The notes: generated by a model not told the origin, from the letters alone. A DNA stretch of 46,410 bases from Kocuria sp. (GCF_030538595.1 NZ_JAUNTS010000015.1:1-46410); one strand, 5' to 3'. Counted from the first letter of the stretch, positions 8,368-17,490 are shown. A program made the numbers and translations.

Positions 8368-9159
8368 CTACTGGAGCATGGTTTTGTCATCCAGTGCGGC
8401 ACCTTTGAGTTGGGAGAAGCGGTGCAGCAAATCCTCCGGTGTCATCTGGCTTTTCTCCGCCGGGGTTGCATCCAGGATGATCCGGCCTTCGTGCATCATG
8501 ATCAGCCTGTTGCCCACCTCCAACGCTTGGGCCATGTTGTGCGTGACCATGAGCGTGGTGAGGCCCTGGGCTTGGACCACCTGTTTGGTCAGGCGGGTAA
8601 CCAACTCGGCGCGTTGGGGGTCCAAGGCCGCTGTGTGTTCATCCAGTAACAGCACCTTGGGCTTGGAGAACGTGGCCATGAGCAAGCTCAATGCTTGGCG
8701 CTGACCTCCGGAGAGCAAACCCACCTTGGTTTTCAGCCGGTTCTCCAGCCCCAGTTCCAGGGCTTTGAGTTCTTCTGCAAACCGTTCCCGTTTTGATCCG
8801 GAGACTGCACGAGCCAAACCGCGGAAAGCTCCGCGCCGGTCAGCCAAGGACAGGTTCTCCTCCACCGTGAGGTTGGGAGCGGTGCCTGCCATGGGGTCCT
8901 GGAACACCCGACCAATCCGGGAGGCCCGTTGAAACTCCTTCTGCTTGGAAATCTCCTTGCCTGCAATCTCAACGCGCCCGCGGTCCTGCTGAATGCGCCC
9001 GGCAATGGTGTTCAGAATGGTGGACTTACCGGCGCCGTTGGAGCCAATCACGGTCACAAAATCGCCCTGGGCCAAGTTCAGGGAAACATTCACCAGAGCC
9101 TTGCGCTCATTGACGGTCCCCGGGAAAAAGGTCTTGGACACATCGCTGATGTTGAGCAT
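8368..9159 (-). CDS. ABC importer ATPase (TrpZ/LivG-like)
   Basis: A 263-residue ATP-binding subunit. Walker A GSNGAGKS, Q-loop region around RVFQDPM, signature LSGGQRQ, Walker B VLLLDEHTAAL and the switch histidine in VTHNMAQAL are all present. It powers the importer formed with the permease at 9162-10241 and the lipoprotein at 10327-11355. The ATG at 9159 is preferred; a TTG at 9165 overlapping the permease stop is the alternative. It ends the operon, with a hairpin 49 bases downstream. Confidence 0.92.
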   Translation of the reverse strand: MLNISDVSKTFFPGTVNERKALVNVSLNLAQGDFVTVIGSNGAGKSTILNTIAGRIQQDRGRVEIAGKEISKQKEFQRASRIGRVFQDPMAGTAPNLTVEENLSLADRRGAFRGLARAVSGSKRERFAEELKALELGLENRLKTKVGLLSGGQRQALSLLMATFSKPKVLLLDEHTAALDPQRAELVTRLTKQVVQAQGLTTLMVTHNMAQALEVGNRLIMMHEGRIILDATPAEKSQMTPEDLLHRFSQLKGAALDDKTMLQ

Positions 9160-9161
9160 GC

Positions 9162-10241
9162 TCAAACCCCCTTGTTTCCAGCGGCACCCGCACCGCCAGC
9201 AGTACCAGCAGCTCCACCGGCATCGCTGACGCCGCCACCACCCGTTCCATTCGCCGCAACGGTTTCAGTCGCCACGGTGGGTGGCTGGTTGGGGTCGCGC
9301 TCCGGCATGGTGGCCTCAGAGGCGGCCGCGGCGCCGTCGTTGGTCAAACCGGCTCCGGCACTACCCGCACCCAGCCCGCGCCGCCAGCGCGCAAACTTGC
9401 GGAACCCGGACCACTGCGGCAGCAGCAACGCGGCAATGACCAGGAGAGCTGAGAGCAATTTCATGTCGTTGGGGTTCAGGCCGGCGTTGAGCGCGAACTG
9501 GATGGCCAAGCGGTAGAGCACCGCCCCCAGGACCACCGCCAGGGTGGCCTGAATGACCACGCGGCTGCCAAAGATCGCCTGACCCACAATCACGGAGGCT
9601 AGCCCCACCAGAATCAGACCGATACCCATTTGAATGTCCACAAAGCCCTGATATTGGGCAATCAGAGCGCCGGCCACAGCCACCAGCCCGTTGGAAATCA
9701 TGAGGCCATAAATCTTTTGCCGATCCGTGGACACCGCAAAGGAGCGGATCATCATTTCGTTGTCGCCGGTGGCTTGCAAAGCCAATCCCGCATCCGTGTG
9801 CAGGTACCAATCAATCACCACTTTGAACAGCAGTGCCACGATCAGCAGCACCGCAATGGAGCCGATACCCCGGCTGACATTGCTGTACAGCAGCGTGAAC
9901 AACGTGTCCTCGCGCAGCAGGGGCACGTTGGCGGCGCCCATGATGCGCAGGTTGATGGAATACAACCCGATCATGGTCAGGATGCCCGCCAAAAGCCCGT
10001 TGATATTGCCTTTGGTGTGCAACAGGCCGGTGATCAATCCCGCAATGGCACCGGCCACGAACGCCGCAGCGGTGGCCAGGAATGGGTTGACACCCTGGAC
10101 GATCAATACCCCGGCAGTTCCCGCGCCGGCCGTAAAAGACCCGTCCACGGTGAGGTCAGGAAAGTTCAGGACGCGGAACGTGAGATACACGCCCAGCGCC
10201 ACAATGGCGTAAATCAGCCCGAGTTCAACAGCAGTTGTCAT
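9162..10241 (-). CDS. ABC importer permease (TrpY/branched-chain type)
   Basis: A 359-residue membrane protein, hydrophobic from residue 2 to about 285, with the TAVELGLIYAIVALGVYLTFR start typical of the BPD_transp_2 permeases that pair with ABC_sub_bind lipoproteins. NFPDLTVDGSFTAGAG is a strongly conserved stretch of that group. The last ~70 residues are unusual: a Gly/Ala-rich low-complexity tail with no membrane segments. The start at 10241 has GAGGA shortly upstream. The gene overlaps or abuts the ATPase. The family includes tryptophan/tyrosine importers, so an aromatic amino acid is a likely but unproven substrate. Confidence 0.88.
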   Translation of the reverse strand: MTTAVELGLIYAIVALGVYLTFRVLNFPDLTVDGSFTAGAGTAGVLIVQGVNPFLATAAAFVAGAIAGLITGLLHTKGNINGLLAGILTMIGLYSINLRIMGAANVPLLREDTLFTLLYSNVSRGIGSIAVLLIVALLFKVVIDWYLHTDAGLALQATGDNEMMIRSFAVSTDRQKIYGLMISNGLVAVAGALIAQYQGFVDIQMGIGLILVGLASVIVGQAIFGSRVVIQATLAVVLGAVLYRLAIQFALNAGLNPNDMKLLSALLVIAALLLPQWSGFRKFARWRRGLGAGSAGAGLTNDGAAAASEATMPERDPNQPPTVATETVAANGTGGGGVSDAGGAAGTAGGAGAAGNKGV

Positions 10242-10282
10242 GGGTCCTCGTCAGATCAGAGTCACGTGAAATACGGCAGAGG

Positions 10283-10316
10283 GTGGGCCGCTCCGATGTC
10301 CACCGGAGCGGCCCAC
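10283..10316 (-). terminator. GC-rich hairpin between lipoprotein and permease genes
   Basis: GTGGGCCGCTCCG pairs exactly with CGGAGCGGCCCAC around an 8-base loop. It begins 10 bases past the lipoprotein stop. With permease and ATPase genes downstream in the same direction, it probably lets through only part of the transcription, or protects the upstream mRNA, giving more binding protein than transporter. Confidence 0.75.
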
Positions 10317-10326
10317 TCCGCCCAGA

Positions 10327-11355
10327 TCACTGGTCGCCGGCCTCGGCGGGATCCTGGGCCTCCACGTCCTCACCCACAACGACGTCGGCGCGGTCGCGCA
10401 CCTCCTGCGGGATCTCAACACCCTGAGCGGCAGCAGCCTCCGGGTTGATGTAGAGCTGGAGTTCGGTTTGCTGCTCAACCGGCATGGTGGCCGGGTCCTC
10501 GCCATCGCGCAGCACGCGGATGGCCATTTCACCGGCCTGCTTGCCCAGGGCCTCGTAGTCGATGCCGTAGGTGGCAACAGCTCCGCGGGTCACGGAATCG
10601 CCCTCAGCAGCCAGGATGGGCAGCTGGTTTTCCTCCCCGTACTGGATCACGGTTTCCAGGGCGGAAACCACCACGTTGTCCGTGGGGACGTAGATGGCGT
10701 CAACATTCAGGGACTGCAAGCCCTGCTGGACCTCGGAGGAATTGGTCACCGTGGCTTCCTGGATCTCCAGGTCCAGTTCGGAGGCGGCTTCCTTGGCCAT
10801 GTCCACCTGCACCTGCGAGTTGGCCTCACCGGAGGAGTAGACAATGCCCACGGTCTGGACATTCGGGTCCAGTTCCTTGAGCAGTTCCAGCTGCTCCTTG
10901 ACGGGGTTCATGTCAGAAGTACCCGTGACATTGCCACCGGGTTCCTCCCAGGAGTCCACCAAACCGGCTTCCACGGGATCAGTTACAGCCGTGAAGATGA
11001 TGGGCTTGTCCTGGATGGCCTGGGCGGCTGCCTGCGCGGTGGGGGTGGCGATGGCCAGGACCAGGTCCTTGTTGTCATTGGCAAAGGTGCCCGCGATGTT
11101 GGAGGCGGTGGCCTGCTCACCCTGGGCATTCTGTTCATCCCACTCGACGTCAATGCCTTCTTCATCGAAGGCAGACTTGAAGCCCTCGCGGGCAGCGTCC
11201 AGGGAGGGATGGGAGACAATCTGAGTGATACCGATCTTGTAGGGATCGCCCTCTTCCCCACCGCCACCGCTTCCGCTGTCACCGCACGCGGTGAGGGCCA
11301 ATGCAGCAATGCCGGTCAACGCGGCAGCCTTGAAGATATGGGTACGTCCGGACAT
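10327..11355 (-). CDS. ABC substrate-binding lipoprotein (ABC_sub_bind family)
   Basis: A 342-residue extracytoplasmic solute-binding protein. The lipobox LTAC puts the lipidated Cys at residue 24. The mature protein starts with a flexible Gly/Ser linker and carries the PF04392 pattern: KIGITQIVSHPSLDAAREGF, then IATPTAQAA, FTAVTDPVEAGLV, NVTGTSDM, VGIVYSSGEANS, DAIYVPTDN and ATYGIDYEALGKQAG. Homologues bind tryptophan or tyrosine; others bind different small molecules. The start at 11355 has AGGAGG at 5-base spacing; an upstream frame to 11442 is open but without support. Divergent from the PPTase gene. Confidence 0.93.
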   Translation of the reverse strand: MSGRTHIFKAAALTGIAALALTACGDSGSGGGGEEGDPYKIGITQIVSHPSLDAAREGFKSAFDEEGIDVEWDEQNAQGEQATASNIAGTFANDNKDLVLAIATPTAQAAAQAIQDKPIIFTAVTDPVEAGLVDSWEEPGGNVTGTSDMNPVKEQLELLKELDPNVQTVGIVYSSGEANSQVQVDMAKEAASELDLEIQEATVTNSSEVQQGLQSLNVDAIYVPTDNVVVSALETVIQYGEENQLPILAAEGDSVTRGAVATYGIDYEALGKQAGEMAIRVLRDGEDPATMPVEQQTELQLYINPEAAAAQGVEIPQEVRDRADVVVGEDVEAQDPAEAGDQ

Positions 11356-11501
11356 GGATCCTCCTGTGTGGTGCGTGCGCACTAGCCTGTGCTGCCAGTA
11401 CGGTCCCCTGCGGGTGGTTGTGCTTCCCGCGAATGGCCTCAAGTATCCCCGGTCACACTTCCCGACGGTGAGGACCCGCAGGAGCGTGGCGAGTTAACAA
11501 A

Positions 11502-11517
11502 TGTGACCTGGGTCACG
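11502..11517. promoter_or_regulatory. Candidate CRP/GlxR-type site
   Basis: TGTGACCTGGGTCACG fits the TGTGA-N6-TCACA consensus of actinobacterial CRP/GlxR regulators except for the last base, and it contains the palindrome GTGACC-tg-GGTCAC. It lies in the divergent region between the ABC lipoprotein gene (start 11355) and the PPTase gene (start 11544), closer to the latter. Confidence 0.45.
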
Positions 11518-11543
11518 ATCAAGAGAATAGCATCATATACGAC

Positions 11544-12134
11544 ATGAATCAGAGCTCTTCTGCAAACCGGCACCTGGATGTCCATGTCCGGATGGCTCCG
11601 ATCGCGCAGCTGCACACAGCGCTTTCCGCACTGGCAAGTGAAATCACCGGACTGACAAACTTGCACCTCACCCACGCGTGCGCCTCCTGTGGAAGCTCGC
11701 AGCACGGCAGGCCCGTGGTACGCGGGGGCGCGGACGGCGTCACCGCCTCACTTCCGGGTGTGTCCCTGTCCCGGCCACGCGTGGGTGATCAGGGCGTGGT
11801 CGCCGTGTGCACCGGCGCACAGGTTGGCATCGACCTGGAGGCCACCGGTGCCGCCTCTTTTCCCGGCTTCGACTCCGTGGCCCCGCACCCGCAGGAGCAC
11901 TGCCACAACGACGACGACCGCACCCGCCTCTGGGTCCGCAAGGAAGCTCTACTCAAAGCGCACGGCACCGGGCTGGTCACCGACCCGCGCTCAGTCCACC
12001 TCAGCCCATCGGGAGCAGTGCTGGAAGGGCCTGCGGGCACGGTGATCGACGTCGATCTGCGCCCCGATTGGTGCTGCTCGGTGGCAATCACACCCGCAGT
12101 CGGCCCGGAAAGGGTCAACGTGCGGCTGCACTGA
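11544..12134 (+). CDS. 4'-phosphopantetheinyl transferase (Sfp type)
   Basis: A 196-residue PPTase that would transfer phosphopantetheine from CoA to carrier domains. Family marks: the CASCGSSQHGRP region near residues 47-58, VGIDLE (94-99, Mg-binding Asp) and LWVRKEALLKAHGTGL (129-144, catalytic Glu and CoA-binding Lys). It is somewhat shorter than Sfp. The nearest carrier domain is in the Pls-like synthetase at 13558-17490, three genes away, which makes it the likely client. No ribosome binding site is seen before the ATG at 11544, where TATACGACATG suggests a leaderless transcript; an internal Met at residue 17 is an alternative. Confidence 0.88.
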   Translation: MNQSSSANRHLDVHVRMAPIAQLHTALSALASEITGLTNLHLTHACASCGSSQHGRPVVRGGADGVTASLPGVSLSRPRVGDQGVVAVCTGAQVGIDLEATGAASFPGFDSVAPHPQEHCHNDDDRTRLWVRKEALLKAHGTGLVTDPRSVHLSPSGAVLEGPAGTVIDVDLRPDWCCSVAITPAVGPERVNVRLH

Positions 12135-12135
12135 C

Positions 12136-12172
12136 CGGGACTGTTCAGCTCCGAACGGCAGGTTCAGTCCCG
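12136..12172. terminator. Possible bidirectional terminator
   Basis: CGGGACTG (12136-12143) pairs with CAGTCCCG (12165-12172), with GAAC/GTTC able to pair inside the loop. It lies between the converging ends of the PPTase gene and the M1 peptidase gene. There is no T-run, so it is weak. Confidence 0.4.
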
Positions 12173-12184
12173 CACCAGTGCCTT

Positions 12185-13510
12185 TCAGCCCCGACCCGGC
12201 TCCGTGGAAAGCTCGGGCAATTCAGGCAGCTCCGACTGATGCAACCATGCTCGCAAAAGGTCATCCACAGCAGCGGCAGATGATCCGGCCCAGCGCAGAC
12301 AGTGGGCCTCAAAGTCGTCGGTGGTGACCGTGGAGCCGGCGTACTGACGGGTCCACGCGCGCAGGAGGTCAAAGAACGTGGCATCCCCCAACTCAGCGCG
12401 CAGGGCGTGCAGGGTCAGCGCACCGCGTTTGTAGACCCAGTCGTCGAACATGTTGCGCACGCCGGGATCAGCCAGAGTCCGGAACATGGGCGTGGAGGAC
12501 AGCCCCGCGTAGTGCTCTTCCGCGCGCTGTTGCGCAGAAGCAGACGATCCCCGATGTTCTGACCAGAGCCATTCGGCGTAGCAGGCGAATCCCTCATGCA
12601 ACCAGATGTCACTGAGCTGGCGGCTGGTCACACTGTTGCCGAACCACTGGTGGGCCAGTTCGTGGGCCACCAGCCGTTCGTTGTTCCATTCCGGAGCCAC
12701 CAGATTCCGACCGAACGTGCTCAAGCCTTGAGCCTCCAGTGGAATCTCAAGGTCGTCGTCCACGATCACGGCACGGTATTCCGCAAACGGGTAGGGACCG
12801 AACACCTCAGAGAAGAACTCCACCATGTCAGCCTGGCGTTCAAACGCGGACCCGGGACCCACATGAACGCCACGCGGATGCACCACTTCCACCGGCACGG
12901 AGGCCGGCCGCTTCTGAGCCACATAGGGACCGATCTGGACGGTGGCCAGATACGGTGCCATGGGCCGATCCATCACGTAGGTCCAGGTACGGGTGGCGCC
13001 ACTGCGGGTGGAATCCGTCAGGGTTCCGTTGGCCACCACGTGGTACTCAGGATCGGTGATGACTTGAATGCGGTAGGTGGCTTTGTTGGCGGCGTCGTTG
13101 TTGCAGGGGAACCAACCGGAGGCACCCTGCGGCTGGGAGCCCACCATGGAACCGTCCGTGAGTTCTTCCCAGCCCGCAGCCCCGTGCACTCCGGGTACGG
13201 GGCGCGGGTTTCCGGTGACCTTGAAGGTCAACAGGAATCGGCTGCCCGGGACCCGGTCCCCCACTTCCACCGTCACCCGGTGTCCGCGGTGCCGGAACTT
13301 GGCCGGGCGGCCATCCAGCAGCACTTTGCCCACGCGCAGCCCGTAAAGGTCGACGTCGATCTTAGGCGTGGGTTCCACGATCTCCACGTAGAGCTGAGCC
13401 TGCTCCTCCAACCGGTTGGATGACACCTTGTACCTGAGGTTGAGATCGTAATGAGACACCCGGTAGCGGGTGTCACCGTGGCCTCTCAGGTACGGGTCTG
13501 GGTTGGTCAT
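12185..13510 (-). CDS. M1-family zinc metallopeptidase
   Basis: A 441-residue peptidase. The zinc site is HELAHQWFGN with the third ligand in HEGF: H283, E284, H287 and E306, the exact HEXXH-(18)-E spacing of M1 aminopeptidases. The substrate-binding motif that is normally GAMEN reads LEAQGL here, as in a smaller actinobacterial subgroup. No signal peptide or membrane segment. The start at 13510 (MTNPDP) has GGAG upstream; an open frame beyond it overlaps the Pls gene and is not used. It lies 48 bases downstream of the Pls-like gene in the same direction. A role in trimming or degrading the Pls product is plausible, but ordinary peptide turnover cannot be excluded. Confidence 0.92.
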   Translation of the reverse strand: MTNPDPYLRGHGDTRYRVSHYDLNLRYKVSSNRLEEQAQLYVEIVEPTPKIDVDLYGLRVGKVLLDGRPAKFRHRGHRVTVEVGDRVPGSRFLLTFKVTGNPRPVPGVHGAAGWEELTDGSMVGSQPQGASGWFPCNNDAANKATYRIQVITDPEYHVVANGTLTDSTRSGATRTWTYVMDRPMAPYLATVQIGPYVAQKRPASVPVEVVHPRGVHVGPGSAFERQADMVEFFSEVFGPYPFAEYRAVIVDDDLEIPLEAQGLSTFGRNLVAPEWNNERLVAHELAHQWFGNSVTSRQLSDIWLHEGFACYAEWLWSEHRGSSASAQQRAEEHYAGLSSTPMFRTLADPGVRNMFDDWVYKRGALTLHALRAELGDATFFDLLRAWTRQYAGSTVTTDDFEAHCLRWAGSSAAAVDDLLRAWLHQSELPELPELSTEPGRG

Positions 13511-13557
13511 TCGGCTCCGATCGGGACAGATACAACGTGGGCTGACAGTCCGGAAGT

Positions 13558-16500
13558 CTAGTCGTCGTCCTCCACCCAGGGTCCAATGGGGTTGCCCACC
13601 CAGCGCGTTTTGTCTGGTGCGGATTCCCCGCGCATGACCAGGGAGCCTGGGCCCACGGTGGCATAACGGCCCAAGATTGCCGCCGGCAGGATCACGGAGT
13701 TGGGTCCCAACGTGGCCCCCGGCCCCAAACGCACGGTGTCCATGGCCAGCACACGGTCGTGGAACAGGTGGGTTTGCACCACGCATCCGCGGTTGATCGT
13801 GGCTGCCTCTCCCAGCTCAATCAAATCGTGTTCGGGTAACCAGTACGTTTCACTCCACACACCGCGGCCCACAGTGGCACCCATGAGTCTGAAGTAGAGG
13901 TTGAGCAGCGCCGTGCCGGGGATGAAGCGCAGCAGCCACGGTACGGCCACGGCCTCCACAAAGGCATCGGCCAATTCGCCGCGCCACACATGACTTGACC
14001 ACAGGGGGTGTTCAGAGACCTTCCACCGCCCCACCAAGGCCCATTTGGCCAGAGCTGCACCCAGCACGGCCAACAACCCGCACCCCAGCAGAACGACGCC
14101 GGACACCGCACCTGCCGCCATCAGGTTCCAGTGGGCAGCCACCGCAGCAAGCGCGGCGAAAGCCAACAGGTACAGGTAGAGGTGTGCCAGCAAGGCCAGG
14201 ATGCGCAAGGTTTCGATCAATCCGCGCATCACCCGCAGTCCCGTGGTGGGCTGGTAGGTCCGGGAGGAATCGACCTCGCCCGGGGTGCGGCGCAGTTTCT
14301 CCGGCGGGGAGCCCACCCAGGAGGAACCGGCCTTGGCCTTCTTGCGCCGCGGGGCTGCTGACAGCACCGCCACCAGCGATTCCTTGGGAACCTTACGCCC
14401 CGGAGCCGTCATCCCGGAATTGCCCACAAAGGCACCGCGGCCAATCTTGACCCGCTCGATGCGCAACCAGCCACCGCCTAATTCATAGCCGCCGATCAAG
14501 GTGTCATCGGCCAGGAAGGCTTGGGCACCCACTCGGGTCAGGCTGGGGATCATCAGCACGGTGGAGGCTTCAGCATCCCGGCCCACGTGCGCACCCAGCG
14601 CCCGAAGCCACCACGTGGTGGCCATCCCGGCGTAGAGCGGGAACAGCCAGGTCCGGGCCTCGTCCATGAGGCGCAGCGTGGTCCAGGCCTGAAGCGCCTG
14701 GCGGCTTTGGACGGGGTGTGGTCCGCCTGTGAGTCCGATGGCGCACAGGCGGACCAGCACAAGGATCATGAGGGCCAAGGCCGCGTAGCCCACCATGCCC
14801 GCCAGTGGCAGCCACACAGCGGCCGTGAGCACCGCCTGACCCAAGGTGGTTGTACCACTGACCGGTAACCACAGCACGGCCAGTCCCACCAGGGTGGCCA
14901 CCGCAGGCAGGCACGCGATCATCACCGCCGTGAGTCCGTACAACACCGTGAACACCGGACGAGACGCGGGCCGATCCCCCCAGGGACCGCGGGCATCTCC
15001 GATCGGGGCTGCAGGGCATCCGGACCAGCGCTCCTGGCTCTCCACCGTGCCAAAAACCGTGGAGCCGGGAGCCACTTCAGCACCGGCGCCAATGCGAGCG
15101 CCGGGGGTCAACGTGGAGCGAGCACCAACCCGGGCCTGCTTGCCCACCGTGATCTGACCGATGTGGACGGTGGCGCCGTCGATCCAGTGACCTTGAAGGT
15201 CCACTTCTGGTTCCACGGACGCCCCGGCCCCGAGTTTCAGCAGACCGGTCACGGGGGGCACGGCATGGAGGTCGACGTCGCGGCCCACCTGGCAGCCCAG
15301 CATCCTTGCGTACCAGCGGATCATGCCGGCTGCACCGATGGTGCCAACCCCCATTTCATCCACCCAGCGTTCAGCCAGCCACAGTCGCAGGTGGATCTTG
15401 CCGCCGCGGGGATAGCGCCCCGGACCCACCCCGGCCAGGATGCCCCGGGCTCCCCCTGCGGCCACCATCAGGCGTCCCGGTGGGGAGATCAGCAGGACCC
15501 AGCCGACCACCAACAGCCACCAGGGCACCAGGCCCACGGTTTGACCGGGCAGCGTCCAGCCCAAGAGGTCTGCCACCTTGACGCCCACGGCCAGCCAGAG
15601 CAGGAGCCGCAGACCCCCTACGGTGCGTAGCGCCAGCAGGGCCGCTGTCTGCCCGATCTGGGTTTTGGGCGGAACCGGGTTGACGTGCTCGTTCAGACGA
15701 CCCACGGGGCTGTCCGAGGCATCCAGCCACGCGGCGAAATCATGGAGCTGCGGGTGTTCGTAGACGTCAGCCACCGTGGCGTTGACGTGGCGTTCCCGCA
15801 CCCGGGCGATGATCTGAGCTGCCGTGAGGGACCCACCTCCCAGGGCAAAAAAGTCCTCCTCGGCAGTGCTCGGGCGTGAGCCCAACACGTCCTTCCAGAT
15901 CTCCCCGAGCCATGCGGCGGTCTCCCCCAGCTCCCCGGAGGCGGTCGCGCCGTCGTCGGGAAGCGGCCAGGGTAAGGCGTCACGGTCGATCTTGCCGCTG
16001 GTTCGGGTGGGGAGGTCATCCACCACGGCCAGGCGCGGCACCAGGGCGGCGGGCATGTCCGCCCGTAGTGTCTCCAGGCCGGCTGCGCGGTCGAAGGTGT
16101 CATCCACGGTCAGATAGCCCACGATCAGCGAGTTGCCGCTGGCGGTCTTGCGCACCGCTGCGGCGGCACCCACCACCCCGGGCAGTGCCAGCAGGGCGGC
16201 GTCGATCTCCCCCAGTTCAATGCGGCGACCACCCACCTTGACCTGGTCATCGGCGCGGCCTTTGAACAGCAGCCCGGCGGGATCGTTGACCACCACATCG
16301 CCTGAGCGGTACGCGCGTTCCCAGCCCAGCGTGGGCATGGGGGCGTATTTTTCGGCGTCCTTGGCCGGGTCCAGATAGCGGGCCAGTCCCACGCCGCCGA
16401 TGATGAGTTCCCCGCTTTCGCCCTCCGGGACGGGGTGCCCGTCAGCGTCCACCACCGCCAGATCCCAACCGTCCAGGGGCAGGCCGATTCGCACCGGAGG

Positions 16501-17490
16501 TTCGCCCGTGAGCTGTGCGGCGCAGGCCACCACGGTGGCTTCCGTGGGGCCGTAGGTGTTCCAGACTTCGCGGTTCTGATTGGCCAGTCGCGCGCCGATC
16601 TCCGGCGGGCACGCCTCTCCACCCAGGATCAGCAAGCGCACGTTGTTCAGGGCCTCGGCCGGCCACAGGGAGACCAGCGTGGGGACCGTGGAGACCACCG
16701 TGACCGCATTGGCCACCAGCCAGGGCCCCAGGTCCATGCCAGAACGCACCAGCGAGCGCGGTGCGGGAACCAGACAGGCACCGTGGGCCCAGGCCAGCCA
16801 CATTTCCTCACAGCTGGCATCGAATGCCACGGACAGCCCCGCCATCACACGATCCCCGGGGCCGATGGGTTGGGCTTGCAGAAACAGGCGTGATTCTGCG
16901 TCCACAAAGGCCGCTGCGCTGCGGTGGCTCACCGCCACACCCTTGGGTTTGCCCGTGGAGCCGGAGGTGAAAATCACCCAGCAGTCATCGGTCAACGACG
17001 ACGCCGCGGGTTGGCCAGGCTCGCGGGTTTCGGTGAGGCGGCTGGTGATCACTAAATCTGCGGTGATCACGGCGGCCGCGTGGGATTCGGAGAAGACGGT
17101 TCGGGCGCGCTCGTCGGGGTCGTCGGCGTCCACCGGGACGTAAGCGGCCCCGGCCAGCAGGGTTCCCATGATGGCCACGTACAGATCAGCGGTGCCGGAG
17201 GGGACACGCACACCCACCTTGTCACCGGGGCCAATGCCCAAGTGGTTGAGGTGTGCAGCCACTTCCCCCGCCGCGTGATGAAACTCGTCATAGGTCAGCG
17301 TGGTCCCCCCGGCATCCAGCGCCGGGGAGGTGCCGTGGCGTTGCACGGTACCCAAGAAAACATCCACCAGCGTGCGTGGAGCCGGGGCACGACCACCGGC
17401 CAGCAGCGGACTGGGCATCAGCGGACTGGGGTGGGTGTTCTGGGGTACATCCTGTGGCGAATCTGTCACGGGAGAAGTATCCCAGAGCAT
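13558..17490 (-). CDS. Pls/PosA-family poly-amino-acid synthetase (A-T-membrane NRPS)
   Basis: About 1310 residues, close to the 1319 of epsilon-poly-lysine synthetase from Streptomyces albulus. Order: adenylation domain (FTSGSTGKPKG; YGPTEATVV; YRSGDVV; GRADDQVKVGGRRIELGEID; the catalytic Lys in SGKIDRDALPWP), then a carrier domain with the phosphopantetheine Ser in LGGGSLTAAQ, then membrane helices in pairs alternating with three soluble hexapeptide-repeat-like segments (for example GARSTLTPGARIGAGAEVAP and LGPGATLGPNSVILPAAILG). These match the three C-terminal domains that join amino acids in Pls. There is no condensation or thioesterase domain. The start is uncertain: ATG 17490 or GTG 17469, neither with a strong ribosome binding site. 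The amino acid used cannot be read with confidence. Confidence 0.93.
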   Translation of the reverse strand: MLWDTSPVTDSPQDVPQNTHPSPLMPSPLLAGGRAPAPRTLVDVFLGTVQRHGTSPALDAGGTTLTYDEFHHAAGEVAAHLNHLGIGPGDKVGVRVPSGTADLYVAIMGTLLAGAAYVPVDADDPDERARTVFSESHAAAVITADLVITSRLTETREPGQPAASSLTDDCWVIFTSGSTGKPKGVAVSHRSAAAFVDAESRLFLQAQPIGPGDRVMAGLSVAFDASCEEMWLAWAHGACLVPAPRSLVRSGMDLGPWLVANAVTVVSTVPTLVSLWPAEALNNVRLLILGGEACPPEIGARLANQNREVWNTYGPTEATVVACAAQLTGEPPVRIGLPLDGWDLAVVDADGHPVPEGESGELIIGGVGLARYLDPAKDAEKYAPMPTLGWERAYRSGDVVVNDPAGLLFKGRADDQVKVGGRRIELGEIDAALLALPGVVGAAAAVRKTASGNSLIVGYLTVDDTFDRAAGLETLRADMPAALVPRLAVVDDLPTRTSGKIDRDALPWPLPDDGATASGELGETAAWLGEIWKDVLGSRPSTAEEDFFALGGGSLTAAQIIARVRERHVNATVADVYEHPQLHDFAAWLDASDSPVGRLNEHVNPVPPKTQIGQTAALLALRTVGGLRLLLWLAVGVKVADLLGWTLPGQTVGLVPWWLLVVGWVLLISPPGRLMVAAGGARGILAGVGPGRYPRGGKIHLRLWLAERWVDEMGVGTIGAAGMIRWYARMLGCQVGRDVDLHAVPPVTGLLKLGAGASVEPEVDLQGHWIDGATVHIGQITVGKQARVGARSTLTPGARIGAGAEVAPGSTVFGTVESQERWSGCPAAPIGDARGPWGDRPASRPVFTVLYGLTAVMIACLPAVATLVGLAVLWLPVSGTTTLGQAVLTAAVWLPLAGMVGYAALALMILVLVRLCAIGLTGGPHPVQSRQALQAWTTLRLMDEARTWLFPLYAGMATTWWLRALGAHVGRDAEASTVLMIPSLTRVGAQAFLADDTLIGGYELGGGWLRIERVKIGRGAFVGNSGMTAPGRKVPKESLVAVLSAAPRRKKAKAGSSWVGSPPEKLRRTPGEVDSSRTYQPTTGLRVMRGLIETLRILALLAHLYLYLLAFAALAAVAAHWNLMAAGAVSGVVLLGCGLLAVLGAALAKWALVGRWKVSEHPLWSSHVWRGELADAFVEAVAVPWLLRFIPGTALLNLYFRLMGATVGRGVWSETYWLPEHDLIELGEAATINRGCVVQTHLFHDRVLAMDTVRLGPGATLGPNSVILPAAILGRYATVGPGSLVMRGESAPDKTRWVGNPIGPWVEDDD

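Noticed and set aside
10356-11442. Longer start for the ABC lipoprotein at 11442
   Set aside because: It would place 29 extra residues ahead of a complete lipoprotein signal; the ATG at 11355 has a strong ribosome binding site.
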